Positions 15,547 to 24,429 of a stretch of DNA of 64,000 bases are shown piece after piece (positions within the stretch are counted from its first letter, which is position 1; each line of letters begins with the position of its first letter). A program made the translations under genes and the position numbers. The notes beneath the pieces were generated by a model. That model was not told the DNA's origin, ran no database searches, and worked only from the letters and a program-made list of their open reading frames with translations. Source of the stretch: an uncultured Bacteroidota bacterium (GTDB taxonomy: Bacteria; Bacteroidota; Bacteroidia; Flavobacteriales; Flavobacteriaceae); assembly GCA_902535165.1 (NCBI GenBank), contig CACASE010000001.1, positions 124,001-188,000 on the forward strand, given 5' to 3'.

Positions 15547-17559
15547 TTAAAGCGCAGAATTATTTTTTAAAATAAACTTTGAGCTTAATATAATATTTTC
15601 ATTTTCCAACACAACTTCATAAACTCCATTTTTAAGATTTCCATTAAGAGCTATTTGATCATTACCATTGTTAATAGTACCTTTCATCATTTCTCTTCCA
15701 ATTATATCATAAACCACATAATAGTAATTATATTTTATATTATTAAACTCAATTTTATCTTTTATAAATAAGTGTTTTAGTCGTGGTGTATCATTAATAT
15801 AGTTAGTAATCTCTCCATTTTTAGCATTGTTTGCACCAATGTTTGGAGTTGAATTTACAGTTAACGATCTGCCAAAAAAATCTGTCGTCGGAACAGACTC
15901 AACATTTTTAAATATCTCTGAGTCACTCACAGGAATACTAGGATGAGAATAATTGCCAGAATATGGAACACCAGAATTTATTGCGGGACTACTTGCAAGT
16001 AATTGAAAACCTTTAGCTCCTCCCAAATCTTCATTGTAAAAACTAGGATCTCCATAAATACCATTTTCATCCAAATCCTTAAATCTGGTATCTACATTTC
16101 CATGAAACAAATTATTTGTTACAAGTATATTATCATCTACAACTCTGACCTGTTTACCGCCAATTTTGGAGCCATTAACAGAATAAAAAATATTGTTAAA
16201 AATTCTAGTATTATTTGCTCTTATATCAATTGCAGTTCTATATGGACTAGATGATCTATTCACAACAACAGTGTTATTATAAATAAAACTATTGTTAGAC
16301 TCATGACCTGCCTCTCCTCCAATAGTATTACTTAGCCATATTGTATGATTACTGTTAACCCAATTAGGATTTTCTCTCCATCCATCGTTCACACTAATAT
16401 TAAATCTGTAAACCGCAGTTTCATTATCTCCTAAAATTTCTACAAAGCCGCCTTCACAATCTTCCATGTAGTTGTACTGAACAAAGGTGTTTTCATTATG
16501 ATGATCAACATGAATTCCGTGTGAATCAAGAATTCCTCTAATACTGGTAGCTTGATTATATTGGATTATTGTATTGACGCTGTACCAGTTCCAAACTGCA
16601 CTTCCCCTTCCAATCATTCTTGAATTTGTTTTTGCTCCGGGCTGATCAAAAATATTATTTTCAATTAGGCAATTTCTAACTCTTGACGGGAGAATACATG
16701 TACCACCAATTTCCTTAAATTCATTGTTTTTAAAAACAAAGTTGGTATGTCTATTATCGTTTGAATTTCCCCCGATTGAATGTTTTACATGTACACCAAA
16801 TCGTTGTAAGTCAGTAAAATAATTGTCTTCTACAAGAACGTTATTAATGTGGCTTTTATTCCAATCAGTAAAGAATCTTATTCCAGCTACTTCGAAAGCA
16901 TTAAATGCTTGTTGATTAGATGGGTCAACTTGACTAATTGCATAAACATTCTTAAACGTCATATTTCTAAAAACGAAGTTGTTCATAACCTCATCACCAG
17001 TATTATGCACATATATACCAAAGCTGTCTGAATCATCTACATTTGACCTGCTTGACAATCTATTGTTTTGAATTTCCAAGTCGTCAAAAACCATGTTGTC
17101 ATTGTTTAGTATATATATTGCTTCCTGATAATCACCACCACCACCAATTCCAACGCTTCCACTTATTATTGGCTGATTTCCTGAACCGTATGACGTGAAC
17201 ACAATTGGTTTATCTGCAGAACCTGATCCATTCACTACAAGGTGGCCATAAAAAGATTCTCCTTTTTTAAAAAAAATTGAATCCCCCGGAGATAGTTGCT
17301 TACTACTTAATTTTGAAAGTGACTGCCAAGGATTATCCTGAGTTCCACTATTGGAATCACTTCCAATTGAACTCAAATAAAAATTTGTTTGATCATCATT
17401 ATTATCTCCTCCGGATCCGCCTCCACTATCATTATCATTATCTCCACCATTTCCACTATTCCCATTTCCACCGGTATTCGAATCATTTACATCAGCCTCA
17501 CTGCTACAGCTAAATATTATAAAAATTAGGATGAGATACTTAAAAAGATTAATTTTCAT
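15547..17559 (-). CDS. Right-handed beta-helix protein with lipobox and T9SS sorting tail
   Basis: A 670-residue exported protein. It begins with a signal peptide ending in a lipobox-like FSCSS (Cys18), then a Gly/Asn/Asp-rich linker (about 22-55). The body shows repeated short beta rungs (NNFVFRNMTFKNV, FVFKNNEFKEIGG and others) typical of pectate-lyase-like parallel beta-helices such as polysaccharide lyase or alginate-lyase-related proteins. The last ~70 residues (VVYDIIGREMMKG ... NGVYEVVLENE) match the T9SS type A sorting domain. Catalytic residues were not identified, so the polysaccharide substrate is unknown. Its start is 29 bases from the divergent GH16 gene. Confidence 0.85.
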   Translation of the reverse strand: MKINLFKYLILIFIIFSCSSEADVNDSNTGGNGNSGNGGDNDNDSGGGSGGDNNDDQTNFYLSSIGSDSNSGTQDNPWQSLSKLSSKQLSPGDSIFFKKGESFYGHLVVNGSGSADKPIVFTSYGSGNQPIISGSVGIGGGGDYQEAIYILNNDNMVFDDLEIQNNRLSSRSNVDDSDSFGIYVHNTGDEVMNNFVFRNMTFKNVYAISQVDPSNQQAFNAFEVAGIRFFTDWNKSHINNVLVEDNYFTDLQRFGVHVKHSIGGNSNDNRHTNFVFKNNEFKEIGGTCILPSRVRNCLIENNIFDQPGAKTNSRMIGRGSAVWNWYSVNTIIQYNQATSIRGILDSHGIHVDHHNENTFVQYNYMEDCEGGFVEILGDNETAVYRFNISVNDGWRENPNWVNSNHTIWLSNTIGGEAGHESNNSFIYNNTVVVNRSSSPYRTAIDIRANNTRIFNNIFYSVNGSKIGGKQVRVVDDNILVTNNLFHGNVDTRFKDLDENGIYGDPSFYNEDLGGAKGFQLLASSPAINSGVPYSGNYSHPSIPVSDSEIFKNVESVPTTDFFGRSLTVNSTPNIGANNAKNGEITNYINDTPRLKHLFIKDKIEFNNIKYNYYYVVYDIIGREMMKGTINNGNDQIALNGNLKNGVYEVVLENENIILSSKFILKNNSAL

Positions 17560-17588
17560 TTTAAAATTTTTTTCAAATTATTAAAATA

Positions 17589-18530
17589 ATGCATAAAAAA
17601 ATAATCTACATAGCTTTATTCTTTTCTTTTTGTTTTGTTTTTAATTCTTGTACTGGTGAAGATAATTCTGTAAATGAAAATGTAAATACTGGTGATAATA
17701 ATTCTAACAATAACACTAATAGCTCTGGATATATTCCACAAAATTATAGCATGATAAAAGAAGATAATTTCAGCTCGTTTAACACGGAAAATTGGTCTAA
17801 AGGTCTAACTCACGATAGTGATCCTACAATTAGAATGAAGTGGAACAAAAATACAGGTGGAGAAAATTTACTTAATGACAATTATGCTGGATACTTAATG
17901 GATAATAATGTGTATGTCAAGGATGGGCTACTGTATCTCGAAAATAAAAAAGAATCCATATCGGGTACAGATCCTGTAGGTGAATTTAATTATTCCACAG
18001 GTTGGATAAATTCTTTACAAAAAATAAACTTTAATGGAACTGATAATGGAATATATATTGAGTTAAAAGTAAAATTTCCAAAAGGTGATAAAGTTTGGCC
18101 AGCTATATGGCTAATTGATGATTCAGAAAATAGAGTATGGCCACCTGAAATTGATATTTGGGAATATTTTGGCCAGTTTTTTAGAACGAATAGAAAAGAT
18201 GAAATGTGGTTAAGATACATATACGGCTTGTGGAATGATAAATATGATCATAGCTCTGCTCTTGAAAATTTTCAAAGCACATACAATTCCTCAACTCAGT
18301 TTCATATATATGGATTTAATTGGACTAACAATAATATGAAATGGTACATTGATGGGCAATTAGTTCATACAAAAACAAGGGGAGTTGAAGTTCCTAATTT
18401 GGATTGGCCTAATAAAACAATGTGTATGGTAATGAATAATGGGCTCATGAGGGTTGTCGATGAAGGGAACACCACTTTTCCAAATTCATTAATTATCGAT
18501 TACCTTAGAATTTATCAAAAAGATAATTAG
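17589..18530 (+). CDS. Glycoside hydrolase family 16 lipoprotein
   Basis: A 313-residue protein with a lipoprotein signal (Cys21, NSC) and an Asn/Ser linker, then a GH16 domain. The catalytic motif is EIDIWE at residues 187-192, where E187 is the expected nucleophile and E192 the acid/base, in the ExDxxE form with a beta-bulge. Further GH16 features are GIYIELKVKFP, WPAIWLI and HIYGFNWTNNNMKWYIDG. The family includes laminarinases, agarases, porphyranases and carrageenases, so the substrate is likely a marine beta-glycan, but which cannot be decided. It is divergent from the beta-helix gene, forming a small polysaccharide locus without SusC/SusD genes. Confidence 0.93.
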   Translation: MHKKIIYIALFFSFCFVFNSCTGEDNSVNENVNTGDNNSNNNTNSSGYIPQNYSMIKEDNFSSFNTENWSKGLTHDSDPTIRMKWNKNTGGENLLNDNYAGYLMDNNVYVKDGLLYLENKKESISGTDPVGEFNYSTGWINSLQKINFNGTDNGIYIELKVKFPKGDKVWPAIWLIDDSENRVWPPEIDIWEYFGQFFRTNRKDEMWLRYIYGLWNDKYDHSSALENFQSTYNSSTQFHIYGFNWTNNNMKWYIDGQLVHTKTRGVEVPNLDWPNKTMCMVMNNGLMRVVDEGNTTFPNSLIIDYLRIYQKDN

Positions 18531-18538
18531 TAAATTTT

Positions 18539-18625
18539 ATGAAAGAAAAAATTATTAGATCATTAGTTGTAGCTCTTATGTTTTTATTGACTGTAATTAT
18601 TGTTCAATATTTGAGTCAAAGCTGA
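18539..18625 (+). CDS. Tiny membrane protein, 28 residues
   Basis: An ATG eight bases after the GH16 stop opens a frame with the basic start MKEKIIR, one hydrophobic helix and a short end YLSQS. It is too short to assign, but its position and N-in basic layout are those of a real single-helix peptide. Confidence 0.35.
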   Translation: MKEKIIRSLVVALMFLLTVIIVQYLSQS

Positions 18626-18680
18626 AAAAACTTCAAATAATGATTTTGATTTATTAACTTTAAAATAATAAAAGTTTTAT

Positions 18681-19763
18681 TTGGGTCTTTTAATTCTTTA
18701 CGGCTTTCTAACTATATGTTTATCCTTTTTGTGTTCGATTTTGGAAGCTGTCCTTCTAAGCATCAATCCTACTTATATTAAGATAAAAATAAAAGAAGGA
18801 AAAAAATATGCAGAAAAACTTCAAGGCTTAAAAAAGTCAATAGATGAACCACTAATTATAATTTTAACACTTAATACTATTGCTCACACTGTTGGTGCAA
18901 TAATGGTTGGGGTACAAGCTAAAATTGCATATGCTACATTAAATATCGATAATAGTTATTCATTACTAGAAATGTCTGTATCAGAGGATCTTTTAGTAGG
19001 TATTGTATCAACCATAATGACATTTTTGGTATTAATTTTATCAGAGATTATTCCTAAAACTATCGGAGCTAATTATTCACACAAGCTTGCTCCTTTCGCA
19101 ACAGTTTTATTATCCTCAATTCTGCCTGTTTTTAAATACACTGGCTTGCTTTGGATTTTACAATTTTTTACAAGAATAGGATTCAATGAAAATAAAGCAT
19201 CTATTTTTAAAAGAGAAGACATTTCAACAATTGCTGAAATAGCAGAAGAAGAAGGTATAATTAAGGAAAAAGATTCTGACTTTATTCAAAATATAGTTAA
19301 GCTGGAAAATGTACAATTAAAAGAGATTATGACTCCTTTTTCCGTTATGAAGATAGCAAATGAGAACTCTTCGATTACTGACTTTTACAGTAAAAACAAC
19401 AACCTACCATTTTCTAGAATTCCTATTTTTTTAAATAATAAAAATAATATTGATCACTATGTTCTTAAAGACACAATATTGGAGAAAATAATTCAAAAGA
19501 AAGGCTCACTCAAGCTAAGTGATATAAAAAGAAAACTAATAAAGGTTGACTATGAATCTGCAGTCCCAGCATTATTTGATAGATTACTCAGAGAAAGAGA
19601 ACATATATCTTTAGCAACTAATCAAAATGGTGATATTATGGGATTGGTTACTTTAGAGGATATTATAGAAACGGTTTTCGGACTGGAAATTGTTGACGAG
19701 TCAGATACAGTTGTAGACCTACAAGTTCTAGCAAGACAAAAAGGGAACAAGGTAAAAAAGTAG
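18681..19763 (+). CDS. CNNM (DUF21) and CBS domain membrane protein
   Basis: A 360-residue protein that begins at TTG 18681; the hydrophobic N-terminus (MGLLILYGFLTICLSFLCSI) is as expected for the first helix of DUF21. The DUF21/CNNM membrane domain (about 1-185) has the typical TLNTIAHTVGAI and SEIIPKTIGANY motifs, followed by the acidic helix EDISTIAEIAEEEGI and two CBS motifs (about 200-340). The C-terminal CorC/HlyC domain common in longer relatives is missing. CNNM/CorC proteins transport or regulate magnesium, or affect cobalt efflux. Monocistronic, convergent with the CobW gene after an eight-base gap. Confidence 0.88.
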   Translation: MGLLILYGFLTICLSFLCSILEAVLLSINPTYIKIKIKEGKKYAEKLQGLKKSIDEPLIIILTLNTIAHTVGAIMVGVQAKIAYATLNIDNSYSLLEMSVSEDLLVGIVSTIMTFLVLILSEIIPKTIGANYSHKLAPFATVLLSSILPVFKYTGLLWILQFFTRIGFNENKASIFKREDISTIAEIAEEEGIIKEKDSDFIQNIVKLENVQLKEIMTPFSVMKIANENSSITDFYSKNNNLPFSRIPIFLNNKNNIDHYVLKDTILEKIIQKKGSLKLSDIKRKLIKVDYESAVPALFDRLLREREHISLATNQNGDIMGLVTLEDIIETVFGLEIVDESDTVVDLQVLARQKGNKVKK

Positions 19764-19771
19764 AATAAATT

Positions 19772-20974
19772 TTAAATAGTTGATACTGGCCAATTATCAA
19801 TTTTATTGAATTCGCCATTTTTCCACTGTATTAATTCTTCTTCATTCAATAAACAAGATTCCAACTGATTTGTAATTAATTTAACATCTAATTCTTGACC
19901 AATAAATACAATTTCAATTTTTCTATCACCAAATGTAGCTCCCCAATCTGATTCAATTTGTTCTTGATTATTTACAAAAGCTGCATAGTTAATTCTTTCA
20001 GTAAAAGGCATTGATGCCCACCAGACACCAGCAGGATCGCTCTTGATTGAGCCACCAGCAGAGCTCCAAATTAATGCTTGATCAGGCCTCGACGCAATCC
20101 AAAATAAACCTTTGCTTCTGATAATGTTTTTGGGAAAACTACTTTGTATATAATCTAAAAAACGTTCAGGATGAAAAGGTTTTTTTCTTCTAAAAACAAA
20201 AGAACCTATTCCGTATTCTTCAGTTTCTGGAACATGTTCATTTTCTAACTCTTTGATCCATCCAGCTGATGTTTCAGCTTTTTCGAAGTCAAATATTCCT
20301 GTATTGATTACATCATTTAAATTAACTTTTGAATAATTTGTAGGGATAATTCTAGCCTCAGGATTTAGTTTGTTAATAATATCATAAAGATTTCTCAGCT
20401 CAGGTTCTGAAACCAAATCAGTTTTATTAAGTAAAATAACATTAGCAAATTCAACTTGATCAGTCAATAAATTAACAATTGTTCTCTCATCATTTTCAAT
20501 ATCAGTCAGATTCCTATCTGTTAAATATTCAGGACTAGAAAAATCTTTAATAAAGTTAAATGCATCAACAACTGTTACCATTGTGTCAACATAGCTAAAC
20601 TTACTTAAATCGATAGTTCCGTCCTCACTTTCAAAACTAAAGGTTTGAGCTACTGGAATAGGTTCTGAAATACCTGTACTTTCAATAATTAAATAATCAA
20701 ATCTCTCTTCCTTAGCTAATTTCTCAACTTCAATCATTAAATCCTCTCTGAGCGTACAACAAATGCACCCATTACTCATCTCAACAAGTTTTTCCTCAGT
20801 TCTAGAAAGGGTATTTTCATTTTTTACAAGGTCTGCATCTACATTAACTTCACTCATATCATTTACAATGACTGCAGCTTTAAGCCCTTCTTTATTATGT
20901 AAAATATGATTTAATAATGTAGTTTTTCCAGCACCTAAGAATCCGCTTAACACGGTTACAGGTAGTTTTTTCAT
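19772..20974 (-). CDS. CobW/ZNG1-family GTPase, metal chaperone
   Basis: A 400-residue GTPase of the COG0523/CobW family. The P-loop GFLGAGKTT is at residues 11-19, the metal-binding CxCC motif at C70-C73 ([10 protein letters not shown]), the ESTGISEP switch follows, and NKTD is the guanine-specificity motif. The C-terminal CobW_C domain (about 250-360) contains [10 protein letters not shown]. Members deliver zinc or other metals to target enzymes; target choice is not visible. It is preceded by a TAnnTTTG element and, in the same stretch, by the terminator of the upstream gene. Confidence 0.92.
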   Translation of the reverse strand: MKKLPVTVLSGFLGAGKTTLLNHILHNKEGLKAAVIVNDMSEVNVDADLVKNENTLSRTEEKLVEMSNGCICCTLREDLMIEVEKLAKEERFDYLIIESTGISEPIPVAQTFSFESEDGTIDLSKFSYVDTMVTVVDAFNFIKDFSSPEYLTDRNLTDIENDERTIVNLLTDQVEFANVILLNKTDLVSEPELRNLYDIINKLNPEARIIPTNYSKVNLNDVINTGIFDFEKAETSAGWIKELENEHVPETEEYGIGSFVFRRKKPFHPERFLDYIQSSFPKNIIRSKGLFWIASRPDQALIWSSAGGSIKSDPAGVWWASMPFTERINYAAFVNNQEQIESDWGATFGDRKIEIVFIGQELDVKLITNQLESCLLNEEELIQWKNGEFNKIDNWPVSTI

Positions 20975-20983
20975 AGTTCACCG

Positions 20984-20991
20984 CAAAAATA
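20984..20991 (-). promoter_or_regulatory. -7 promoter element for the CobW-family gene
   Basis: On the minus strand the bases read TATTTTTG, a full TAnnTTTG match, ending nine bases before the CobW start. It directly continues the T tract of the terminator hairpin at 20998-21023. Confidence 0.55.
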
Positions 20992-20997
20992 AAAAAA

Positions 20998-21023
20998 GGG
21001 AATGACTTTTTTAAACCATTCCC
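20998..21023 (-). terminator. Intrinsic terminator of the gene at 21048-21743
   Basis: On the minus strand GGGAATG (21017-21023) pairs with CATTCCC (20998-21004), a perfect seven-base stem with a 12-base loop, followed at once by seven T residues. This is a standard intrinsic terminator shape, 25 bases after the preceding stop. Confidence 0.8.
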
Positions 21024-21047
21024 CATTTAATTTAAATTGAAGTTTTA

Positions 21048-21743
21048 TTAAAACCCTCCATATTGTTTAAGAATTCTCAAACTATAATTTGTAAGATCCT
21101 CTGTTTTACCTCTGCTCTTAAGATATTCTGATTGGCCATCAGCATTATTTTCCTCAATGTATACCTTCCATAACATTAAAGACTGTAGACTATCAGCCCC
21201 AAAAGCAGCCCAATGTGTTGCTCCACCAGGTGCTCCTACATCGTATGTACCGAAAAGCATTGCATTTCCTTCATAATCCCAAACTTCTTCCATGCCTTTA
21301 GTATGAGCTGGAATGAATTTTTCTGGCTCATAAACAATACCTTCATATAATTGAAAATAGCCTTTGCTAAATGGATCTACACCATTTGAAGATATAATTC
21401 TTCCAGAATAACTATTCCCCGATTTTTCAATTAATTCTCGTCTATCTTCTCTAAACTTTTGCCAATCAGCTCGTGTTTTTGATCCTTCAACCATTCCTGA
21501 ATTTCCTAACTCTCCGAAATATACTATTCTATGAGTTCCTTCAACATCCCCTCGATCCATACGTTCTAGATAAAGACCTCCAGATTTGAATTCAACGCCC
21601 TCAAAAAATGAGTCGTATAAGGCTGCTAGCTCTCCAGCTGACCCTTCTTTAACATCAAAATACTGAACTGTAAAAGTATTTGTTTGTGATAAAGCTATAT
21701 TAAAAAATAAGCTAAAAAATAAAAGTGTAAATAATTTTCTCAT
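21048..21743 (-). CDS. Secreted protein of unknown function, 231 residues
   Basis: The ATG ending at 21743 (MRKLFTLLFF) gives a standard signal peptide ending near ALSQ; an in-frame start six residues upstream is less likely. The mature part shows two similar halves of alternating strands and helices: TFTVQYFDVKEGSAGELAALY and a later half with GMEEVWDYEG. This suggests a dimeric alpha/beta-barrel (ABM-like) fold, but the match is by eye only. A strong terminator follows and no co-transcribed neighbour is apparent. Role unknown. Confidence 0.72.
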   Translation of the reverse strand: MRKLFTLLFFSLFFNIALSQTNTFTVQYFDVKEGSAGELAALYDSFFEGVEFKSGGLYLERMDRGDVEGTHRIVYFGELGNSGMVEGSKTRADWQKFREDRRELIEKSGNSYSGRIISSNGVDPFSKGYFQLYEGIVYEPEKFIPAHTKGMEEVWDYEGNAMLFGTYDVGAPGGATHWAAFGADSLQSLMLWKVYIEENNADGQSEYLKSRGKTEDLTNYSLRILKQYGGF

Positions 21744-21885
21744 AATATAAATTTTATTCAATTTATATTATTTTCAATAAGATTTCTTACACGAAATTTA
21801 AAAATATTAGCTACTTGAAAACTTGATAATTTTTACTAGAATAAATTAAATAATATTTAAAAAACTTTGAGTTTAATTAGATAAT

Positions 21886-22008
21886 TTATTCAAACCATCT
21901 ATAAATTATACTCATAAAATAAGCATTTTTTAAAAGAATTTTAACAATGAAAAATAGAATGGCAAAAATTGAAGTAATGATTCCTGCTTTTTTAAGCCTT
22001 TTCCACAT
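21886..22008 (-). CDS. Tiny membrane protein, 40 residues
   Basis: A basic N-terminus (MWKRLKKAG) leads into one hydrophobic helix (about 10-25) and a short polar end (YRWFE). The start is six bases after the stop of the CIA30-like gene, so it is probably the last gene of that operon. No family recognised. The remaining ~140 bases to the next gene hold nothing identified. Confidence 0.5.
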   Translation of the reverse strand: MWKRLKKAGIITSIFAILFFIVKILLKNAYFMSIIYRWFE

Positions 22009-22014
22009 AATCTA

Positions 22015-22554
22015 TTAATACATGGCTTTTATATACTCAATTTCTAACTTAAAATCTCCTTCTTGTTTTTCAGAAATTTGTATACCTAACTCACTAATTT
22101 TGTCAATGTCAGGCGCTGGATAATCTGAGTAGCTAAATCCTCTCCAGGTTGGCTTAAAATCTTCTAATAAAATCTCAACTTCAGTCCATCTATCTTTTGA
22201 AGAATTGAAGTCAGCTGAATAAGATGCTCTTCTGTTATTTTGTCTAATTCTTAACTTGTATGAATTCCCATCACCTTTTAATTTTATTTTAAATGATTTA
22301 ACACTAGCTAAGGTTTGTTCTTTAAAACGATGTCTTGTTGATGCAAATCCTCCATTATTTTCTAAAGATAAATAACCGCTAAATATTAAATTATTTTCAT
22401 CGTTCATTGATAGTTTTGATTTTGAAATACCTCCCATCACATCATCATTTACAATGCTCCAATTTTGCATTCCGATATTTTGTTTTGGGTTTATTAAATC
22501 AATGCTTTGACTATTCATTGTAACTGAAATTAATATAATAATTAGTTTCTTCAT
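22015..22554 (-). CDS. CIA30 (NDUFAF1-like) family protein
   Basis: A 179-residue protein with an N-terminal hydrophobic stretch that may act as a signal peptide. The pattern NWSIVNDDVMGGISKSKLS, LENNGGFASTRHR and a final beta strand with FKLEIEYIKA is that of the CIA30 family, named for a mitochondrial complex I assembly factor. Bacterial members are galactose-binding-like beta-sandwiches; whether they assist respiration or bind sugars is unsettled. It lies in a same-strand group with two DoxX-like proteins. Confidence 0.85.
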   Translation of the reverse strand: MKKLIIILISVTMNSQSIDLINPKQNIGMQNWSIVNDDVMGGISKSKLSMNDENNLIFSGYLSLENNGGFASTRHRFKEQTLASVKSFKIKLKGDGNSYKLRIRQNNRRASYSADFNSSKDRWTEVEILLEDFKPTWRGFSYSDYPAPDIDKISELGIQISEKQEGDFKLEIEYIKAMY

Positions 22555-22563
22555 TTTTCAAAG

Positions 22564-22911
22564 TTAGTTTAAAGCTTGTAACGAATAATCAAGTATCAGA
22601 GCATTTAATACAAAATAAGTTATTGCTGGAAGGATCCTTGAAATATTATCATTTATTTTAATTCTAACAACAATTGCAAAAAACATCATGATTGACAAAC
22701 AAAGCGATGATGCAATTAAAATTATATTAAATTTTAGACCTAAAATAAGGCCAATAGCACCAAGTATTTGAAGAACTGAAATTGGTTTTCTGTATTTACT
22801 AAACCCCCACCTCTCAAACTCATTCACCATTCTTTTTGATGTTAAAGAATTAAACCCATATACTAGAAATGAGATACCGGTAAAAATTATAATTGCATTT
22901 GCAAATTCCAT
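22564..22911 (-). CDS. DoxX-like membrane protein (first of a tandem pair)
   Basis: A 115-residue, four-helix membrane protein. The stretch NEFERWGFSKYRKPISVLQILGAIGLILG is the DoxX_2-type signature around helix two. It directly precedes the CIA30 gene and follows its paralogue at 22912-23256 with no gap. The two share the WGFSK/YGYSD region and total length. DoxX-like proteins have been linked to electron transfer or membrane complexes; no specific role is visible here. Confidence 0.72.
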   Translation of the reverse strand: MEFANAIIIFTGISFLVYGFNSLTSKRMVNEFERWGFSKYRKPISVLQILGAIGLILGLKFNIILIASSLCLSIMMFFAIVVRIKINDNISRILPAITYFVLNALILDYSLQALN

Positions 22912-23256
22912 TTAGATCATACCATAATTGAATGCAGCAACAAATAATGACATAATTAAGAATATCAATGATGGTAAGAATTTAATTACAGGATTTTGAA
23001 CTTTGAAATGTGAATATTGGGCACAAATCATAAAAAATGCCATTGATAATGCTCCATAAAAAACAACATCATTATACCATATACCTACTAACAAAATAGC
23101 TGAGATAGATATTTTGGAAGATCCAACAACATTTCTAAGTAAATCTGAATAACCATAGTGCTTAAATTCCACAACGATATTATTATACCTAAATGTCCAA
23201 ATATATAATACTGAAACCGCTACAATTACTTGACAAGCTAAAGCTATATTTTCCAT
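22912..23256 (-). CDS. DoxX-like membrane protein (second of a tandem pair)
   Basis: A 114-residue, four-helix membrane protein. EFKHYGYSDLLRNVVGSSKISISAILL aligns with the equivalent region in the adjacent paralogue. Its stop immediately precedes the paralogue's ATG. The two probably arose by tandem duplication and may work as a heterodimer. Function unknown. Confidence 0.72.
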   Translation of the reverse strand: MENIALACQVIVAVSVLYIWTFRYNNIVVEFKHYGYSDLLRNVVGSSKISISAILLVGIWYNDVVFYGALSMAFFMICAQYSHFKVQNPVIKFLPSLIFLIMSLFVAAFNYGMI

Positions 23257-23313
23257 TAATTTAATATACGCAATTTTTATAAAATGGGTGAAATGTAAAA
23301 TTATCTGTATTTA

Positions 23314-24069
23314 TTATTGTCCAATTTCTTTTAGCATGCCAACTAATTTGAAAGGAGCAGACCACTGTGGATTGTGATCAGCTTCTAATTGGAAAATAGG
23401 CCATCCTTTTTTGTTTGCTCTTATTGCTTGAGATGCAAAATCATCATTTTTATAATTACTGTCCTTTTTAACAGTAAGAATATACATTGTGGGTATTTTG
23501 AGCCTTTTAGGATTTTTTAAATGCAACGTATCAGTCCAGGTTTTATAAGATTGAGGAACATCTTTAGGCGGAGATTTATATTTTGGAACCCAGTCTGGAA
23601 TAATAAATCCATTTTTAATTTTAAGTGTTTTGCGATTATTTCTATTTCTAATTGATAAAAGACTTTCATTATCATCAGGAACATATGCGTCTAGGTATAT
23701 CAACTTTGTTATTCTTTCAGGAATCGCATCAGCAACACCGGTAACAACCATACCTCCATAACTATGGCCAATCAAAATAATATTCTCAATATTTTCATAA
23801 AAAATGGTATTTATAACGTCTTTAATATGAGTATATAATCCAACATCTTTACTAGCTAAATGTGCTCTTTCTCCTTGACCTGTCAAAGTAGGTCGATATA
23901 CATTAAAACCAGAATCTGTCAGAAGAGAATCAACTTTTTTAAATGCCCATCCTCCGCCCCAAGCACCGTGTACAATAACATATGTTGGTTTTGATTTATT
24001 CTGTGAAAATAAAAGGTTGAAATGAAAAAAATTAATTAAAAAAAAGACTATTAAAATTATTTTTTTCAT
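23314..24069 (-). CDS. Secreted alpha/beta-hydrolase
   Basis: A 251-residue protein with a signal peptide (to about residue 22, LFSQ). The hydrolase fold is clear: oxyanion loop VHGAWGGGWAF (residues 34-43), nucleophile elbow GHSYGG (S103), an acid candidate in LIYLDAYVPDD, and the catalytic His near 232 (EADHNPQWS). The sequence resembles esterase-like or EstC-type hydrolases with HGAWGGGW. Substrate unknown. It lies four bases after the zinc-ribbon gene's stop, in the same direction, suggesting one operon. Confidence 0.9.
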   Translation of the reverse strand: MKKIILIVFFLINFFHFNLLFSQNKSKPTYVIVHGAWGGGWAFKKVDSLLTDSGFNVYRPTLTGQGERAHLASKDVGLYTHIKDVINTIFYENIENIILIGHSYGGMVVTGVADAIPERITKLIYLDAYVPDDNESLLSIRNRNNRKTLKIKNGFIIPDWVPKYKSPPKDVPQSYKTWTDTLHLKNPKRLKIPTMYILTVKKDSNYKNDDFASQAIRANKKGWPIFQLEADHNPQWSAPFKLVGMLKEIGQ

Positions 24070-24073
24070 TTAA

Positions 24074-24235
24074 CTAAACTATGTTCTTATATGCTTTAGA
24101 AATTACTTTTTGCTTACAATCATAACAAAGTCTAGCATTAGGGTTGCTATTATTTATTCCGCTTGACCATATAAAATCAATATTTTCATTGCAAAAGTTG
24201 CAAACGTATTTGTTTTCAGAATTTAAATCTTTCAT
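24074..24235 (-). CDS. Small zinc-ribbon protein, 53 residues
   Basis: The start overlaps the stop of the membrane gene upstream by the ATGA pattern, which supports it strongly. The protein holds two CxxC pairs: CNFC (C12, C15) and CYDC (C37, C40), the layout of a zinc ribbon. No DNA-binding or enzymatic domain accompanies it. Such small ribbons often act as protein-protein or nucleic-acid adaptors. It is unseen by length-limited gene callers. Confidence 0.65.
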   Translation of the reverse strand: MKDLNSENKYVCNFCNENIDFIWSSGINNSNPNARLCYDCKQKVISKAYKNIV

Positions 24236-24429
24236 TTTTTATAATCCTTAGAGCTAATCATCAAACAAACACCTGCATTTATTAATATAAGAGCTATCGT
24301 TCCAGCTAAAAACCAGTTTTGTTCATTTATTTTTTTAATAATAGACTCTCCCAATACACATAGGCCTGCGCTAAAAAACAAGATTCCTGAAATTGAAATA
24401 AGGTAATAAAGACCATTATATTTATTCAT
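24232..24429 (-). CDS. Small two-helix membrane protein, 65 residues
   Basis: Two hydrophobic segments (about 8-29 and 40-60) separated by ESIIKKINEQN, ending SSKDYKK. Its start overlaps the stop of the DUF2911 gene upstream, and its stop overlaps the zinc-ribbon start, so four genes here form a tightly coupled chain. No family recognised. Confidence 0.65.
   Translation of the reverse strand: MNKYNGLYYLISISGILFFSAGLCVLGESIIKKINEQNWFLAGTIALILINAGVCLMISSKDYKK

Noticed and set aside
17277-17513. His/Tyr-rich plus-strand frame opposite the beta-helix linker
   Set aside because: Product of the Gly/Asn/Asp linker codons read on the wrong strand.
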